Shown: positions 8,090 to 20,038, counted from the stretch's first letter. The stretch is 64,000 nucleotides of DNA from an uncultured Verrucomicrobiota bacterium (GCA_903848465.1 CAINGK010000072.1:1-64000); one strand, 5' to 3'. The notes: generated from the sequence alone by a model not told the origin. A program made the numbers and translations.

Positions 8090-9645
8090 GCTTTGTTGTC
8101 TGCTTTGGGTTTCTCCTCGGGCAGGAACGTCCCCAGCGCCTGACGTGCGATGCCGATGATGGTTTCTCGGTCTTCATCGCGAAGCTTTTTGTCGGATTCG
8201 AACAGCGCGGTGATCTCGGCCGGAATATTGGCGGCGGCGGCCTGTACCGCGAGCTGGGCCTCGGTCATTTTTTCCAGTGCCACCGGGTCAAAGAGTCCGG
8301 CAGTGAGAGCCAGCAGGACGGCGATTTGTGCAGGAACCGGCACGGGCGCACTCTCGGCCTGCTTCAGACAAGCGCGGATGCGCTGGCCATGATCGATGGT
8401 CTTGCGTGTATCCGCGTCTAGCCGGGCACCAAAGCGGGCGAAGGTTTCGAGCTCTTCAAACTGCGCGTAGGCGAGCTTCAGATCCCCCGCCACGGCACGG
8501 TAGGTGGCGCGCTGGGCTTTGCCGCCGACACGCGACACGGATTTGCCGACATCGACCGCAGGCAGCACGCCAAGCTCAAACAACGAGGGCGAGAGGTAAA
8601 TCTGCCCGTCCGTGATGGAGATCAGATTGGTCGGAATGTAGGCGGAGATGTTTTGCGCCTCGGTCTCGATGATGGGCAGTGCGGTGAGCGAACCACCGCC
8701 CCGCTCTTCGCACAGATGGGTGGCGCGTTCCAGCAGACGCGAGTGGATGTAGAAGATGTCACCGGGAAAGGCCTCACGTCCCGGCGGCCGGCGCAGCAGC
8801 AGCGAGAGCTCACGGTAAGCGCGGGCATGCTGCGTGAGGTCGTCATAGACGATCAGCACATCACGCCCCTGCTCCATGAAATATTCAGCGATGCTCGTGG
8901 CGGCGTAAGGCGCTATGAAGGTAAGTCCCGAGGGATCATTGCCCTCCGCCACCACGACGACGGTGTATTCCAGTGCCCCCTTCTCACGCAGAATGGCAAT
9001 GCCTTTTGCGACAGCAGACGCACGCTGCCCGATGGCGCAATAAACGCACAGCACATCTTTGCCACGCTGGTTGAGGATGGTATCGAGCGCGATGGCCGTC
9101 TTGCCGGTCTGACGGTCTCCCATGATAAGCTCACGCTGACCGCGGCCGATGGGAATGAGCGCATCGACCACCTTGAGCCCGGTCTGCAGCGGAACGGTGA
9201 CGGGTGAGCGCTCCATGATGGGTACGGCGGGCCGTTCGACGGGCAGGCGTGCGCTGGTGGCCACCGCACCGAGGCCATCCAAAGGCCGCCCGAGCGGATC
9301 AATGACACGCCCGAGCAGGCCCTCGCCCACGGCCACATCCATGACACGCCCAGTGCGCCGCACTTCATCGCCCGCCTGGAGATGCGCATAGTCGCCGAGC
9401 AGCACCACGCCGATTTCATCTTCATCCAGGTTGAAAGCAATGCCGGAGACGCCGCCAGGAAACTCAAGCAATTCGTCAAACCCTGCGCCGGGAAGGCCGG
9501 ACACTTTGACGATGCCCGTGGCGACATTGGTGATGGTGCCCACCTCATGGAGCGTGAGCTGCGGAGCCAGTGACTCACGCACCTGACTCAGGCTGGTGAA
9601 CAGGCGGTCAAACGCGCCGCTCAATGCTTCAGGCGCTGCATTCAT
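8086..9645 (-). CDS. atpA: N-ATPase alpha subunit
   Basis: The 519-residue non-catalytic nucleotide-binding subunit of the F1 head. The Walker A GDRQTGKT lies near residue 170 and is followed by the expected alpha-subunit blocks, including S-I-T-D-G-Q-I-Y and [13 protein letters not shown]. It overlaps atpF upstream and atpG downstream by four bases each, so translation is probably coupled. Its position after atpF and before atpG is the N-ATPase order; the usual F-ATPase has atpH between F and A. Confidence 0.95.
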   Translation of the reverse strand: MNAAPEALSGAFDRLFTSLSQVRESLAPQLTLHEVGTITNVATGIVKVSGLPGAGFDELLEFPGGVSGIAFNLDEDEIGVVLLGDYAHLQAGDEVRRTGRVMDVAVGEGLLGRVIDPLGRPLDGLGAVATSARLPVERPAVPIMERSPVTVPLQTGLKVVDALIPIGRGQRELIMGDRQTGKTAIALDTILNQRGKDVLCVYCAIGQRASAVAKGIAILREKGALEYTVVVVAEGNDPSGLTFIAPYAATSIAEYFMEQGRDVLIVYDDLTQHARAYRELSLLLRRPPGREAFPGDIFYIHSRLLERATHLCEERGGGSLTALPIIETEAQNISAYIPTNLISITDGQIYLSPSLFELGVLPAVDVGKSVSRVGGKAQRATYRAVAGDLKLAYAQFEELETFARFGARLDADTRKTIDHGQRIRACLKQAESAPVPVPAQIAVLLALTAGLFDPVALEKMTEAQLAVQAAAANIPAEITALFESDKKLRDEDRETIIGIARQALGTFLPEEKPKADNKA

Positions 9646-10436
9646 GCCGGGATCGCGTCGGGTGCTTTGACTGGTGCCACAGGCTTTGCCAGCAGTTCAT
9701 CTACGCCCTGCTCAAGACTGGCGAGATAGTCGGCAATGCTCCACGTGGCTTTCTGCCCACCGGCACTGAGCTCGATGCCACTGACGATCGCAGGGGCTGT
9801 TTCAAACCGCAGATGAATGTCGGCTGAGAAGATGACGTTAATAGCCTGCTGCAGCACCGCACGCTGTGCCGGTGGCAGTTCGAACGCGCTGCGAATGAGC
9901 GCGGGCTCCGCCGACTGTTTCAAGGCTTCGGCCAGCCTGCCACGGGCGGCAGCATCCAGCGCCTGTAAGCGGCTGGCAAACACCGCTATCATACGCTCTT
10001 CCAGGCTTACTCCAGCCAGATCCGTCAGGGTCTTTCTCGCAATGGCAAATACCTCCGCCTGCGTCCGGCGGACAATCGATTCATGGAGGTTTTTAGCGTC
10101 GCTACACAGCAGTTCGTCGCGCTTGGAGCTGAGCGCATCAGCTGCCTTGCGCGCCTCCTCGATCAATCGCTGGCGTTCCGTCTTCACTTCATCGGTTGCT
10201 TTGCTCAGCATGTCTGCACGCTGCTTGTCAAACTCCGTGTTCTTGCGCTTGAACTCCTCCTTCTCCTGCGTGGCCGTCGCTTCCCGCGCTGCGGCATCAG
10301 CGATCTGCGCGGCGATGCGCTGCTCCCTCGCGTCGATCGCCTGGAGCACAGGCTGATAAAGATAGCGCTTCATCAGCCACACCAGGATGAGGAAGTTCAG
10401 CGCCTGCGCGCCAACGGTGAACCAGTCAATGAGCAT
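9642..10436 (-). CDS. atpF: N-ATPase b subunit with delta-like C-terminal extension
   Basis: At 264 residues it is much longer than an ordinary b subunit (about 155-170). A single N-terminal membrane helix ([15 protein letters not shown]) is followed by a long charged helix (about 35-150). The C-terminal region includes [15 protein letters not shown] and recalls the C-terminal part of delta subunits. No separate atpH is present in the operon, as is usual for N-ATPases, so this extension may join the peripheral stalk to F1. The delta-like assignment is inference from sequence pattern; the b-subunit call is firm. Confidence 0.88.
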   Translation of the reverse strand: MLIDWFTVGAQALNFLILVWLMKRYLYQPVLQAIDAREQRIAAQIADAAAREATATQEKEEFKRKNTEFDKQRADMLSKATDEVKTERQRLIEEARKAADALSSKRDELLCSDAKNLHESIVRRTQAEVFAIARKTLTDLAGVSLEERMIAVFASRLQALDAAARGRLAEALKQSAEPALIRSAFELPPAQRAVLQQAINVIFSADIHLRFETAPAIVSGIELSAGGQKATWSIADYLASLEQGVDELLAKPVAPVKAPDAIPA

Positions 10437-10440
10437 GAGG

Positions 10441-10722
10441 TTACTTGGCGACGGTTTGCGTGATGAAATGATTCCAGAACGGATTGGCGAAGATCAGGAT
10501 CATTGAGACCACAAAGCAGTAGATGGCCGTGGACTCGATCATGGCAAGACCGACGAACAAGGTGCGCGTGATCGTGGAGGAGGCGTCAGGCTGCTGAGCC
10601 AGCGAGGTGAGCGCCGTGGCGACTGCTTTGCCTTCGGCAAAGGCCGGGCCCATGCAGCCGAAGCTGGTGGTGAGCCCCGCCGTGATAATCGAGGCGATGG
10701 CTACGAGTGTGGTGTCATCCAT
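10441..10722 (-). CDS. atpE: N-ATPase c subunit, Na+-type with two carboxylates
   Basis: A 93-residue two-helix proteolipid that forms the rotor ring. Helix 2 carries E63-S64-T65 and Y68 (IESTAIY), the Na+ coordination motif known from Ilyobacter tartaricus (E65, S66, T67, Y70). Counting back from the conserved Q-P loop, the helix 1 ligand position (Gln32 in Ilyobacter) is Glu30 here, in PAFAEGKAV. So each hairpin has two membrane carboxylates, as reported for other N-ATPase c subunits. The start has no clear Shine-Dalgarno sequence. Confidence 0.93.
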   Translation of the reverse strand: MDDTTLVAIASIITAGLTTSFGCMGPAFAEGKAVATALTSLAQQPDASSTITRTLFVGLAMIESTAIYCFVVSMILIFANPFWNHFITQTVAK

Positions 10723-10735
10723 AGTATTTTGGTGG

Positions 10736-11425
10736 TTAGGTTTTAACGGGTGCTTTGGGTTCGTGCGTGCTCATGGCTGCGGCGATGTACACGGCGGCGA
10801 GAATGCTGAAGATGTAGGCCTGCACCATGCCCGTGAGCAGGCCCAGCAGGATCATCAGAATGGGAAAGAGGAAGGGCGTGATCGTCAGCAGGATGGCCAG
10901 GATCATTGCTCCGCTCATCATGTTGCCAAACAAACGGACAGCGAGCGCCAGCGTGCGCGACACCTCGCTGATGAGATTGAACGGCAGCATGATGACGGTG
11001 GGCTCCAGATACGATTTGAGGTAGCCGCCCACCCCTTGATCTGCGATGCCAAACATCGGCACCGCAATCAGCACGCACAGCGCCAGTGCAGCGGTGGTGG
11101 ACAGCGAACCTGTGGGCGGCTCATAGCCGGGAATGACCGTACACAGAGCGGCAGCGGCTACGAACAGGAACAAGGTGCCGAGAAAGCCAATGAACTTCTC
11201 CGGCTGCCGCAGCCCCACGTCCTTGATCTGCTGCTGCATCGCCGTCACGATGATCTCCAGCAGGTTTTGCCAGCGCGAACGCTGATGCTCCGTGGTGAGG
11301 TTACGCGTGATGAGCTTCGCCCCCACCGCCAGCAGCAGCATGATTCCCCAGGTGAAAACAATGGTGCCGTTGAGCTTGAACCAGCCGTGCTGCCAGAAAA
11401 TCATTTCATCAGGACTCAGACGCAT
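10736..11425 (-). CDS. atpB: N-ATPase a subunit
   Basis: A 229-residue membrane stator protein with about six hydrophobic segments. The essential arginine lies in LALAVRLFGNMMSG, and the C-terminal helix GMVQAYIFSILAAVYI matches the family. It forms the ion half-channels beside the c ring. Its start lies inside the 3-prime end of atpR (17-base overlap), indicating coupled translation. The protein ends with a short polar tail. Confidence 0.93.
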   Translation of the reverse strand: MRLSPDEMIFWQHGWFKLNGTIVFTWGIMLLLAVGAKLITRNLTTEHQRSRWQNLLEIIVTAMQQQIKDVGLRQPEKFIGFLGTLFLFVAAAALCTVIPGYEPPTGSLSTTAALALCVLIAVPMFGIADQGVGGYLKSYLEPTVIMLPFNLISEVSRTLALAVRLFGNMMSGAMILAILLTITPFLFPILMILLGLLTGMVQAYIFSILAAVYIAAAMSTHEPKAPVKT

Positions 11426-11711
11426 GACGATCCTCCTTTTGTTTGCTGCGTGTCAGCCAGGTCACAGCCAGACGCGCGATGATGAATCCCATCAGGCAGG
11501 CCAGCAGGTGCTGCCACAGTCCGTTTGAGACGAAATAGAAACCTGCCATGACCACGCTCATGCGCAGCACCGCGCTGCCGAGAAACAGCAGCGCTGGCCG
11601 TCGCGAGCTGAGGCCTTTGCGGATCGTCCACCAGAGGCCGCCATAAAAGACCACGCCGAAAAGCAGGCCCGCGACAAAACTCAGCAGCAGGGAGAGCGGG
11701 TCATTCATCAT
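11409..11711 (-). CDS. atpR: N-ATPase accessory membrane protein AtpR
   Basis: A roughly 100-residue protein with three hydrophobic segments and a short basic C-terminal tail. The ATG at 11711 (or the adjacent one at 11708) is chosen because it sits at the overlap with atpQ; an in-frame start at 11783 would lie deep inside atpQ. AtpR is one of two small membrane proteins found only in N-ATPase operons. Its role is not firmly known; help in c-ring assembly has been suggested. Identification rests on position between atpQ and atpB and on topology. Confidence 0.82.
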   Translation of the reverse strand: MMNDPLSLLLSFVAGLLFGVVFYGGLWWTIRKGLSSRRPALLFLGSAVLRMSVVMAGFYFVSNGLWQHLLACLMGFIIARLAVTWLTRSKQKEDRHASES

Positions 11712-12046
11712 CGCTTTCTTCCTCCCGCTTTTTTTGTTCCTCACCCATGGCCTTGTCCTCCTTGTCGATCCAGTGCCAGGCATTCACGCAGCCGAGCACC
11801 AAGCCTGCCACCAGCAGCGCCAGCGTCCACGAATGCATGCCGGGATGATGCTTGTCCAGCCACATGCCAAGCGCTGCCCCGAGCAGGGTCGGCACCACCA
11901 CCGACCAGCCCACGAGTCCCATCATGCCCAGGCCAAACCACACGGGAGAGATGGCATGACGCCGTGCCTTGAGCTTGCGCGTTGCCTGCGCACCGACCTG
12001 CTCGGCCAGCGTGGGTTCGCTCTTGGCGTCTGTTGCTGGAGGCTTC

Positions 12047-12054
<8 letters not shown>
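11701..12054 (-). CDS. atpQ: N-ATPase accessory membrane protein AtpQ (AtpI-like)
   Basis: A 117-residue protein with two membrane segments (about 40-62 and 75-95) separated by a short loop containing MWLDKHHPGMHSW, and a very acidic, Lys/Glu-rich C-terminal tail. The topology and W-L-D-x-x loop resemble AtpI/AtpQ proteins of ATPase operons. The ATG at 12054 overlaps the atpC stop by eight bases; a TTG at 12069 is an alternative. Function is inferred from operon position. Confidence 0.82.
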
Positions 12055-14022
<1,968 letters not shown>

Positions 14023-14087
14023 TCATTCAGCTTCCCCGCCCATGCAGGTGCGTGAAACGTGCCGTCCACAGCGCCCGTAGTGAAATA

Positions 14088-15734
14088 ATGCGCCACGTCC
14101 TCTTATTCTTCGCCGCCTGTGCCTCCCTGCATGCGGCCACTCCTGCCAAGCTCGATTTCGGCTCTGTCCGTGAAGAACACCTCATGATCCCAATGCGCGA
14201 TGGCAAGCGCCTCTCCGCCTATGTGTTCTTCCCGGCAGGCGAGGGCAAATGGTCGGCCATCTTTGAGCAGCGCTATGCTGACATCAGTAGCGCCGGATCG
14301 CGCAAGGCCGCCGCCAAATTCGCGGAAGGCGGCTTTGTCATCGCCCTGGTGAACTACCGTGGCACGCATGAGAGCGAGGGCGTTTACCATGGCTACCGTG
14401 GGCTGCAATGGGGGCCGCTCCGCGATGGCTACGATGTGTGTGAATGGCTAGCAGCGCAGCCGTGGTGTACGGGCAAGATCGGCACCTATGGCGGCTCGCA
14501 GGCGGGCTACGCGCAGAACTATTTGGCAGTGACCCAGCCGCCGCATCTGGTGGCGCAGTACATGACTGACACTGGGCTGAGCTTGTACCAGGAAGGCTAC
14601 CGCATCGGCGGTGCCACCAAGCCGCAGCGCTTCATCAAAGGCGGCGCCGTGGCACGCGACCTCAAGGACAACGAGGACATGCTGCGCGAGTGGGACCAGC
14701 ACCCCGACTATGACGACTACTGGAAGGACGAGGACGCCTCGCTGCACTTCGACAAAATGAACTCCCCCTGCTTCACCATTGGCAGTTGGTTTGACTTCAT
14801 GTGCCAGGGCAGCGTGGCCAGCTTCATCGGCCGCAACCAGCACGGTGGTGCCAATTCACGCGGCCAGCAGCAGCTCATCATCGGCCCCTGGCTGCATGGC
14901 GGCTATCCGAAGTCGAACAAGATCGGCGAACTCGTCTTCCCAGAGAACGCCATGTTTGACGTGTATCCGCACATGACGAAGTGGTTCAACCATTACCTCA
15001 AAGGTGTGGACAACGGCGTCGAGAAGGACACACCCGTGAAGTATTATGTGATGGGTGCCACGGGTGAAGAAGGCGCACCCGGCAATGTGTGGCGCGAGGC
15101 CAAGGACTTCCCGCCAGCCGCCAAAGCCGCTGACTGGTTCCTGCAATCTGATGGCAAGCTCGCCGCGGCGAAACCCTCTGCCGCCAAAGCGAGCACTGCC
15201 TATGCGAGCAATCCAGCGCAACCGATGAGCCTGCCTCACGTTGGTTTCCCCGGTGCCAAAAATGCGCGTGGCTTTGAAGAGCAGGCCGAGGTGCGCACCT
15301 GGACGAGCGAGGTGCTGACCAAGCCGCTCGAAGTCACGGGCCGCATCAAGGCGGAGGTCTTCGTGTCATCGACCGCGAAGGACACGGACTTCTTCCTGCG
15401 TGTGACCGATGTCTATCCCGATGGCCGTTCCATCCTGCTCGTGGATTACCCATTGCGGGCGCGGTACCGGGAAGGCTTCGATCATCAGAAACTGCTCGTG
15501 CCGGACCAGATTGCGAAGCTCTCGTGGGACATCGGCTGGACCAGCATCATCTTCAACAAAGGCCACCGCATCCGCATCACCATCGCCAGTACGGGTGCTC
15601 CTTATTATGAGCCGAACCCGCAGACCGGAGCACCGATCAGCCACTTCATCACCGAACCCGGCGTGTCCGCGATTAACACCATCTGGCATGATGCCACGCA
15701 TGCTTCACGTGTGATTCTGCCGGTCGTCCCATAA
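14088..15734 (+). CDS. Secreted CocE/NonD-family alpha/beta hydrolase (peptidase S15-like)
   Basis: A 548-residue protein with a signal peptide (MRHVLLFFAACASLHA). The ATG at 14088 is preferred to 14052 because it places the signal peptide at the N-terminus. The nucleophile Ser137 lies in TYGGSQAGY, an aspartate in GSWFDFMCQG and a histidine in GPWLHGGY complete the likely triad, and a C-terminal jelly-roll domain begins around residue 385. Relatives cleave acyl esters, glutaryl-7-ACA or X-Pro peptides; the substrate is unknown. It is divergent from atpD and followed 13 bases later by the lactonase-family gene. Confidence 0.88.
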   Translation: MRHVLLFFAACASLHAATPAKLDFGSVREEHLMIPMRDGKRLSAYVFFPAGEGKWSAIFEQRYADISSAGSRKAAAKFAEGGFVIALVNYRGTHESEGVYHGYRGLQWGPLRDGYDVCEWLAAQPWCTGKIGTYGGSQAGYAQNYLAVTQPPHLVAQYMTDTGLSLYQEGYRIGGATKPQRFIKGGAVARDLKDNEDMLREWDQHPDYDDYWKDEDASLHFDKMNSPCFTIGSWFDFMCQGSVASFIGRNQHGGANSRGQQQLIIGPWLHGGYPKSNKIGELVFPENAMFDVYPHMTKWFNHYLKGVDNGVEKDTPVKYYVMGATGEEGAPGNVWREAKDFPPAAKAADWFLQSDGKLAAAKPSAAKASTAYASNPAQPMSLPHVGFPGAKNARGFEEQAEVRTWTSEVLTKPLEVTGRIKAEVFVSSTAKDTDFFLRVTDVYPDGRSILLVDYPLRARYREGFDHQKLLVPDQIAKLSWDIGWTSIIFNKGHRIRITIASTGAPYYEPNPQTGAPISHFITEPGVSAINTIWHDATHASRVILPVVP

Positions 15735-15747
15735 TGCCCATTTCCTC

Positions 15748-17001
15748 ATGCTATCTCATACCACACCACTCTCACGTCGTTCTTTCCTGGGTACCGCACT
15801 CGCTGCGGGCGCTGCGCTTTCGGTTCAGGCCAAAGACCAGGGACCGCTGATCGCCTACGTAGGCACTTTCACCTCGCCGCTGCAAAACATGAAGACCACT
15901 CAGGTGGATCTGCCGCCGGGCAATGGCCAGGGCATCCATCTGTTTGAAGTGAACCGCAGCACCGGTGCCATGACCCCCTGCGGTCTCTACAAAACTGGCG
16001 TGAGCCCGAATTGCCTCACTTTCAATGCCGCCAGGACAGTGTTGTATTCAACCAATGAAACCGACCATCAGGGCAACAGCGAAGCAGGTTCTGTCAGCGC
16101 TTTTGCCATCAATCCCAAGGACGGTCAGTTGACGCTGATGAACTCGGTCAGCTCCGGCGGCAAGGGGCCAACCTATGTGAGCCTGCATCCGTCTGGACGC
16201 TTTCTGCTGGTGGCGAATTACTTTGGCGGCTCGATGTCGGTGCTGCCGATCAAGGCCGACGGTAGTCTTGGTGAGGCCACTGACTTCAAGCAGGACACTG
16301 GCACCGTCGGGCCCAAGAAAGCCATGAACGCACCTCCCGGCAGCTTCGCTTTCAGCGGCCATGATGGAACGCATTCGCACATGATCGCGGCCGATGCCTC
16401 GGGGCGCTTTGTGCTGTCTGTGGATCTCGGCTTGGATCAAATCCTCGTGTGGAAGTTTGATGACCAAAAGGGCACGCTGACGCCGAATGATCCGCCTCAT
16501 GTCTCCTTCCCTGCGGGAGATGGCCCACGCCACTTTGCGTTTCACCCCAATAACCGCTGGCTCTACTCACTGCAGGAAGAAGGCTCCACCGTCGTGCTGT
16601 TGGATTACGACGCTGACAAAGGCCGCCTCTCCTCGCGCCAAACGATCTCCAGCCTGCCGCCCGGATTTGCGGGCAGCAACTTCTGCTCTGAGATCCTCGT
16701 CTCTGCCGATGGCCGCTTCGTCTATGTCGGCAATCGTTTGCACGACAGCATTGGCATCTTCGCCATCGGCAAAAACGGCACGCTCACCTTCGTCACCGAA
16801 GAGTGGACGCACGGCGACTACCCGCGCAGCTTCAATTTCGACCCCACCGGCGAGTTTTTCTACTGCCTCAACCAGCGCGGCGACAACGTCACGGTCTTTC
16901 GCGTTGATCGCAAAACCGGAGTACTGACCTTCACCGGTCATTACACCCCCGTTGGCAATCCTTCGAGCATTGTGTTTCTGGACTTGGCGAAAGGCGGATG
17001 A
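15748..17001 (+). CDS. Tat-exported 6-phosphogluconolactonase-like beta-propeller
   Basis: A 417-residue protein. The N-terminus LSRRSFLGTALAAGAAL is a Tat signal. The rest is a seven-bladed lactonase/YbhE-type propeller, with recurring blade segments such as G-P-T-Y-V-S-L-H-P-S-G-R-F-L and G-P-R-H-F-A-F-H-P. Cytosolic homologues hydrolyse 6-phosphogluconolactone, but exported versions are common in Verrucomicrobia and their substrate is not established. It starts 13 bases after the CocE-like gene. Confidence 0.88.
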   Translation: MLSHTTPLSRRSFLGTALAAGAALSVQAKDQGPLIAYVGTFTSPLQNMKTTQVDLPPGNGQGIHLFEVNRSTGAMTPCGLYKTGVSPNCLTFNAARTVLYSTNETDHQGNSEAGSVSAFAINPKDGQLTLMNSVSSGGKGPTYVSLHPSGRFLLVANYFGGSMSVLPIKADGSLGEATDFKQDTGTVGPKKAMNAPPGSFAFSGHDGTHSHMIAADASGRFVLSVDLGLDQILVWKFDDQKGTLTPNDPPHVSFPAGDGPRHFAFHPNNRWLYSLQEEGSTVVLLDYDADKGRLSSRQTISSLPPGFAGSNFCSEILVSADGRFVYVGNRLHDSIGIFAIGKNGTLTFVTEEWTHGDYPRSFNFDPTGEFFYCLNQRGDNVTVFRVDRKTGVLTFTGHYTPVGNPSSIVFLDLAKGG

Positions 17002-17067
17002 GCCGCGTGGCTTGACGACAGAGAGAGAGGCCGAAAGGCCGCGCCCTGCGCAGCGTAGTCTCTGCCC

Positions 17068-18096
17068 ATGATTCGCTCCCTGCTCTTCGTCGTCGGCGCT
17101 TGCGCGCTGCTTTCCCTCAACGCCAGCGCCCAGCACATTCGCGCTGGCATCATCGGCCTGGACACCTCGCATGTGCTGGCCTTCACCAAGACGTTGAATG
17201 AAAACCCGCAAAAGCCGGAGGTGATGGGCGCGCGCCTCGTCGCCGCGTATGCGCAGGGCTCCAAGGACATCCCGTCCAGCACGCAGCGCGTTCCAGAGTA
17301 CACGGAAAAGGTCAAGGCCCTCGGCGTGGAGATCGTGCCCAGCATCCACGAACTGCTCGACAAAGTGGACGTGGTCTTCCTGGAGTCCAACGACGGCCGC
17401 GTACACCTGGAGCAGGTGCTGCCCTGCATCGAGGCGCACAAGCCGGTGTTCCTCGACAAACCCATCGCGGGCACACTCGTCGATGCGATCAAGATTTTCG
17501 ACGCCTCCAAGAAGGCCAGCATTCCCGTGTTCTCCTCCTCCTCGCTGCGCTTTGGCAAAGGCACGCAGGCTGTGCGCGGTGGCAGCATCGGCAAGGTCAT
17601 GCAGGCCAGCACCACCAGCCCGGCCAGCCTGGAAGAGCACCATCCTGATCTCTTTTGGTATGGCATCCATGGCGTGGAGTCCCTCTTCACCGTCATGGGC
17701 ACCGGCTGCCAGAGCGTGAAGCGCGGCACCGTCACGGAGGAAGTCACCACTATGGACAAGGTTACCAAGCAGGAGACCAAGCAGACCGTCAGCCGCATCA
17801 CCGTCACTGGCACCTGGGCGGGCGGGCGCACCGGCACCTTCACCGAAGCCAAGGGCTACGGCGGCAAGGCCGTCGGCGAGAAAGGCGAGGCCGCTATCGG
17901 CACCTACGACGGCTACGATCCGCTACTCTATTCCGTGATCCATTTCTTCCGCACCGGCGTCGCTCCCGTCACACCCGAAGAGACGCTGGAAATCTACGCC
18001 TTTATGGAGGCTGCCGATGAAAGCAAACGCCGCAATGGTGCCGAAGTGACTCTCAAGGAAGTGATGGACAAGGCCCTGGCGGAAGCGCGGAAATAG
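17068..18096 (+). CDS. Exported Gfo/Idh/MocA-family oxidoreductase
   Basis: A 342-residue protein with a signal peptide (residues 1-21). The nucleotide-binding Rossmann part opens with R-A-G-I-I-G-L-D-T-S-H, and the family K-P motif appears as F-L-D-K-P-I-A-G. A histidine in YGIHGVESLF is the likely catalytic residue. These enzymes oxidise or reduce sugars and inositols with NAD(P). The first turn is G-x-x-G-L-D-T-S-H rather than the textbook G-x-G-x-x-G, as in the PVC subfamily. Export of a nucleotide-dependent enzyme is unusual but typical of this phylum. Confidence 0.85.
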   Translation: MIRSLLFVVGACALLSLNASAQHIRAGIIGLDTSHVLAFTKTLNENPQKPEVMGARLVAAYAQGSKDIPSSTQRVPEYTEKVKALGVEIVPSIHELLDKVDVVFLESNDGRVHLEQVLPCIEAHKPVFLDKPIAGTLVDAIKIFDASKKASIPVFSSSSLRFGKGTQAVRGGSIGKVMQASTTSPASLEEHHPDLFWYGIHGVESLFTVMGTGCQSVKRGTVTEEVTTMDKVTKQETKQTVSRITVTGTWAGGRTGTFTEAKGYGGKAVGEKGEAAIGTYDGYDPLLYSVIHFFRTGVAPVTPEETLEIYAFMEAADESKRRNGAEVTLKEVMDKALAEARK

Positions 18097-18292
18097 CCGC
18101 GCGATCTATGGTTGCACAGACGGAGGTGTCTCGCGAAAACGCCCCCAGTCCGGCGCGCACTATCCGTGTTGGCAAAGCGAAAGAGTCCCTTTCTTTCGCG
18201 CAAATATGTTCAACATTCCCGGCGGCACTACGTCTGAACGTCATGCGTTCCCCCATGGAACGCTGATAACTTCCAAACCCCAAACATCCCCC

Positions 18293-19984
18293 ATGAAGAC
18301 CCAACCTCGCTTCAGCATCGCATTCACCTGCGCAGGCATGCTGGCGGCAGGACTGTCCTGCCTCCAGGCACAGCAGCCTGTTTCACCGCCGCCCCTGCCT
18401 CCGGCGGCGGACGCGACGGCTCCGACTCCGTCCGACTTCAACGCCAAAATCCTCAAAGATCTCAGCCCGCTGCCCAACGGCGGGCAGTTGCAGTTGAGCT
18501 ATGCCAATGTGGTGGATAAAATCCTGCCCAGCGTCGTCACCATCACCTCCTCCACGCCGATCAAAGCTCCGGGCGTGGACCAGATCCCGCCGCAACTTCG
18601 GCCCTTCTTCTACCGCTTTTTTGGCGGCCCCGGCGGTTCCGGCTTACCCGATGGCTTCGGCGGTATGAACGAAGATGATGAACCCGCCGTGCCCAATCCG
18701 CGCCGCCGCGGCCAGCCGAACCCGCGACAGCAGCAGCCCGACGATGATGCCCATCAGGAACACGGCATCGGCTCCGGCATGATCATCACGAGCGATGGCT
18801 ACATCATCACCAACAACCACGTCGTAGCCGATGCCAAAAAGATCGAGGTGGAGGTGGACAACAATGGCACCACTAAAACCTACCAGGCCGAAATCATTGG
18901 CACCGATCCGCTCACCGACGTCGCCCTTATCAAGATCGACGCCACCGGCCTCAAACCAGCCACGCTGGGAGACAGCTCCAAGCTGCGCGTAGGCGACATT
19001 GTGCTCGCCGCCGGTGCGCCCATGGAACTCAGCCGCTCCGTTAGCCAGGGCATCGTCAGCGCTCTGGGCCGCAGCAATACCAACATAGTCGGTAAGGGCA
19101 ATGGCCATGGTGGCCGCGTCCAGGGGTATGAAGACTTCATCCAGACCGATGCCTCAATCAATCCCGGCAACTCCGGCGGCCCGCTGGTGGACGGCATGGG
19201 TCGCGTCATCGGCATCAACACCGCCATCCTTTCCCGCACCGGCATGAATGCTGGCATCGGTTTTGCCATTCCTATCAACATGGCTCTCCACATCGTCGAA
19301 GACCTGCTGGACGACGGCGCCGTGCAGCGCGGCTTCCTCGGCGTTGAGATTCAAGATCTGGATCCTGACACCGCCAAGCTCATGCAGGTGCAGGATCAGG
19401 TGGGTGCTCTGGTGCGCCGAGTCGGCGCGGATTCACCGGCGGAAAAGGCCGGCATCCAGATCGAAGACGTTATCGTCGCCATCAACAGTCAGAAGGTCGA
19501 TAGCAGCAGCCGTCTGCGCCTCATCGTCAGCGGCACCAAGCCGGGCAGCCAAATCCCCATCGACCTGATGCGCGGTGGCAAACGTGTGACCGTCACCGCC
19601 ACGCTGGAAGCCCTGCCCGAAGAGGCCCTTTCAGAGATCGGCGGCAGACAGCGCCCCATGCCACGTCCCGGTGCTCCGGGTCAGGCCAAGGACAGCGTCG
19701 GCGAGCTCGTCACCGGCGTCACGGTCCAAACGCTCTCTCCGGCCCTGCGTGAACGCCACGACATCCCTGCTGGCGTCAGCGGCGTCATGGTCACCAAGGT
19801 CTCGCCAGACAGCGGTGCCGCCGCCCGAGGCCTGGAAGAAAACGACGTCGTCACCCACGTGAACCGCAAGTCCGTGGCCAACGCCTCCGAGGCCCGCACC
19901 TTGGCCAAAGCCAGCGACAAAACCGTGCTCCTCCGAGTCTGGCGCAAAGGCGACACGATGCTGCTCATGATCGGCAACAACTGA
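18293..19984 (+). CDS. DegP/HtrA-like periplasmic serine protease with two PDZ domains
   Basis: A 563-residue protein with an N-terminal signal segment; the ATG at 18293 is chosen over 18206 for that reason. The trypsin-like domain has His176 (ITNNHVV), Asp209 (DPLTDVAL) and Ser294 (NPGNSGGPL). A Pro/Arg/Gln-rich insert lies at about 110-155, within the LA-loop region. Two PDZ domains follow (about 345-420 and 480-560). It should degrade or chaperone misfolded envelope proteins. A strong terminator lies 20 bases after the stop. Confidence 0.93.
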   Translation: MKTQPRFSIAFTCAGMLAAGLSCLQAQQPVSPPPLPPAADATAPTPSDFNAKILKDLSPLPNGGQLQLSYANVVDKILPSVVTITSSTPIKAPGVDQIPPQLRPFFYRFFGGPGGSGLPDGFGGMNEDDEPAVPNPRRRGQPNPRQQQPDDDAHQEHGIGSGMIITSDGYIITNNHVVADAKKIEVEVDNNGTTKTYQAEIIGTDPLTDVALIKIDATGLKPATLGDSSKLRVGDIVLAAGAPMELSRSVSQGIVSALGRSNTNIVGKGNGHGGRVQGYEDFIQTDASINPGNSGGPLVDGMGRVIGINTAILSRTGMNAGIGFAIPINMALHIVEDLLDDGAVQRGFLGVEIQDLDPDTAKLMQVQDQVGALVRRVGADSPAEKAGIQIEDVIVAINSQKVDSSSRLRLIVSGTKPGSQIPIDLMRGGKRVTVTATLEALPEEALSEIGGRQRPMPRPGAPGQAKDSVGELVTGVTVQTLSPALRERHDIPAGVSGVMVTKVSPDSGAAARGLEENDVVTHVNRKSVANASEARTLAKASDKTVLLRVWRKGDTMLLMIGNN

Positions 19985-20002
19985 GGCGACAGTGAATTAA
20001 CC

Positions 20003-20038
20003 GCCCGCGTATGCTGTGAGGCATGCGCGGGCTTTTTT
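20003..20038 (+). terminator. Rho-independent terminator of the DegP-like gene
   Basis: A 12-bp stem (GCCCGCGTATGC at 20003-20014 and GCATGCGCGGGC at 20021-20032, one G-U pair) encloses the loop TGTGAG and is followed by six Ts. An ATG at 20023 lies inside the right arm, so it is unlikely to be the start of the next gene. Confidence 0.92.
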
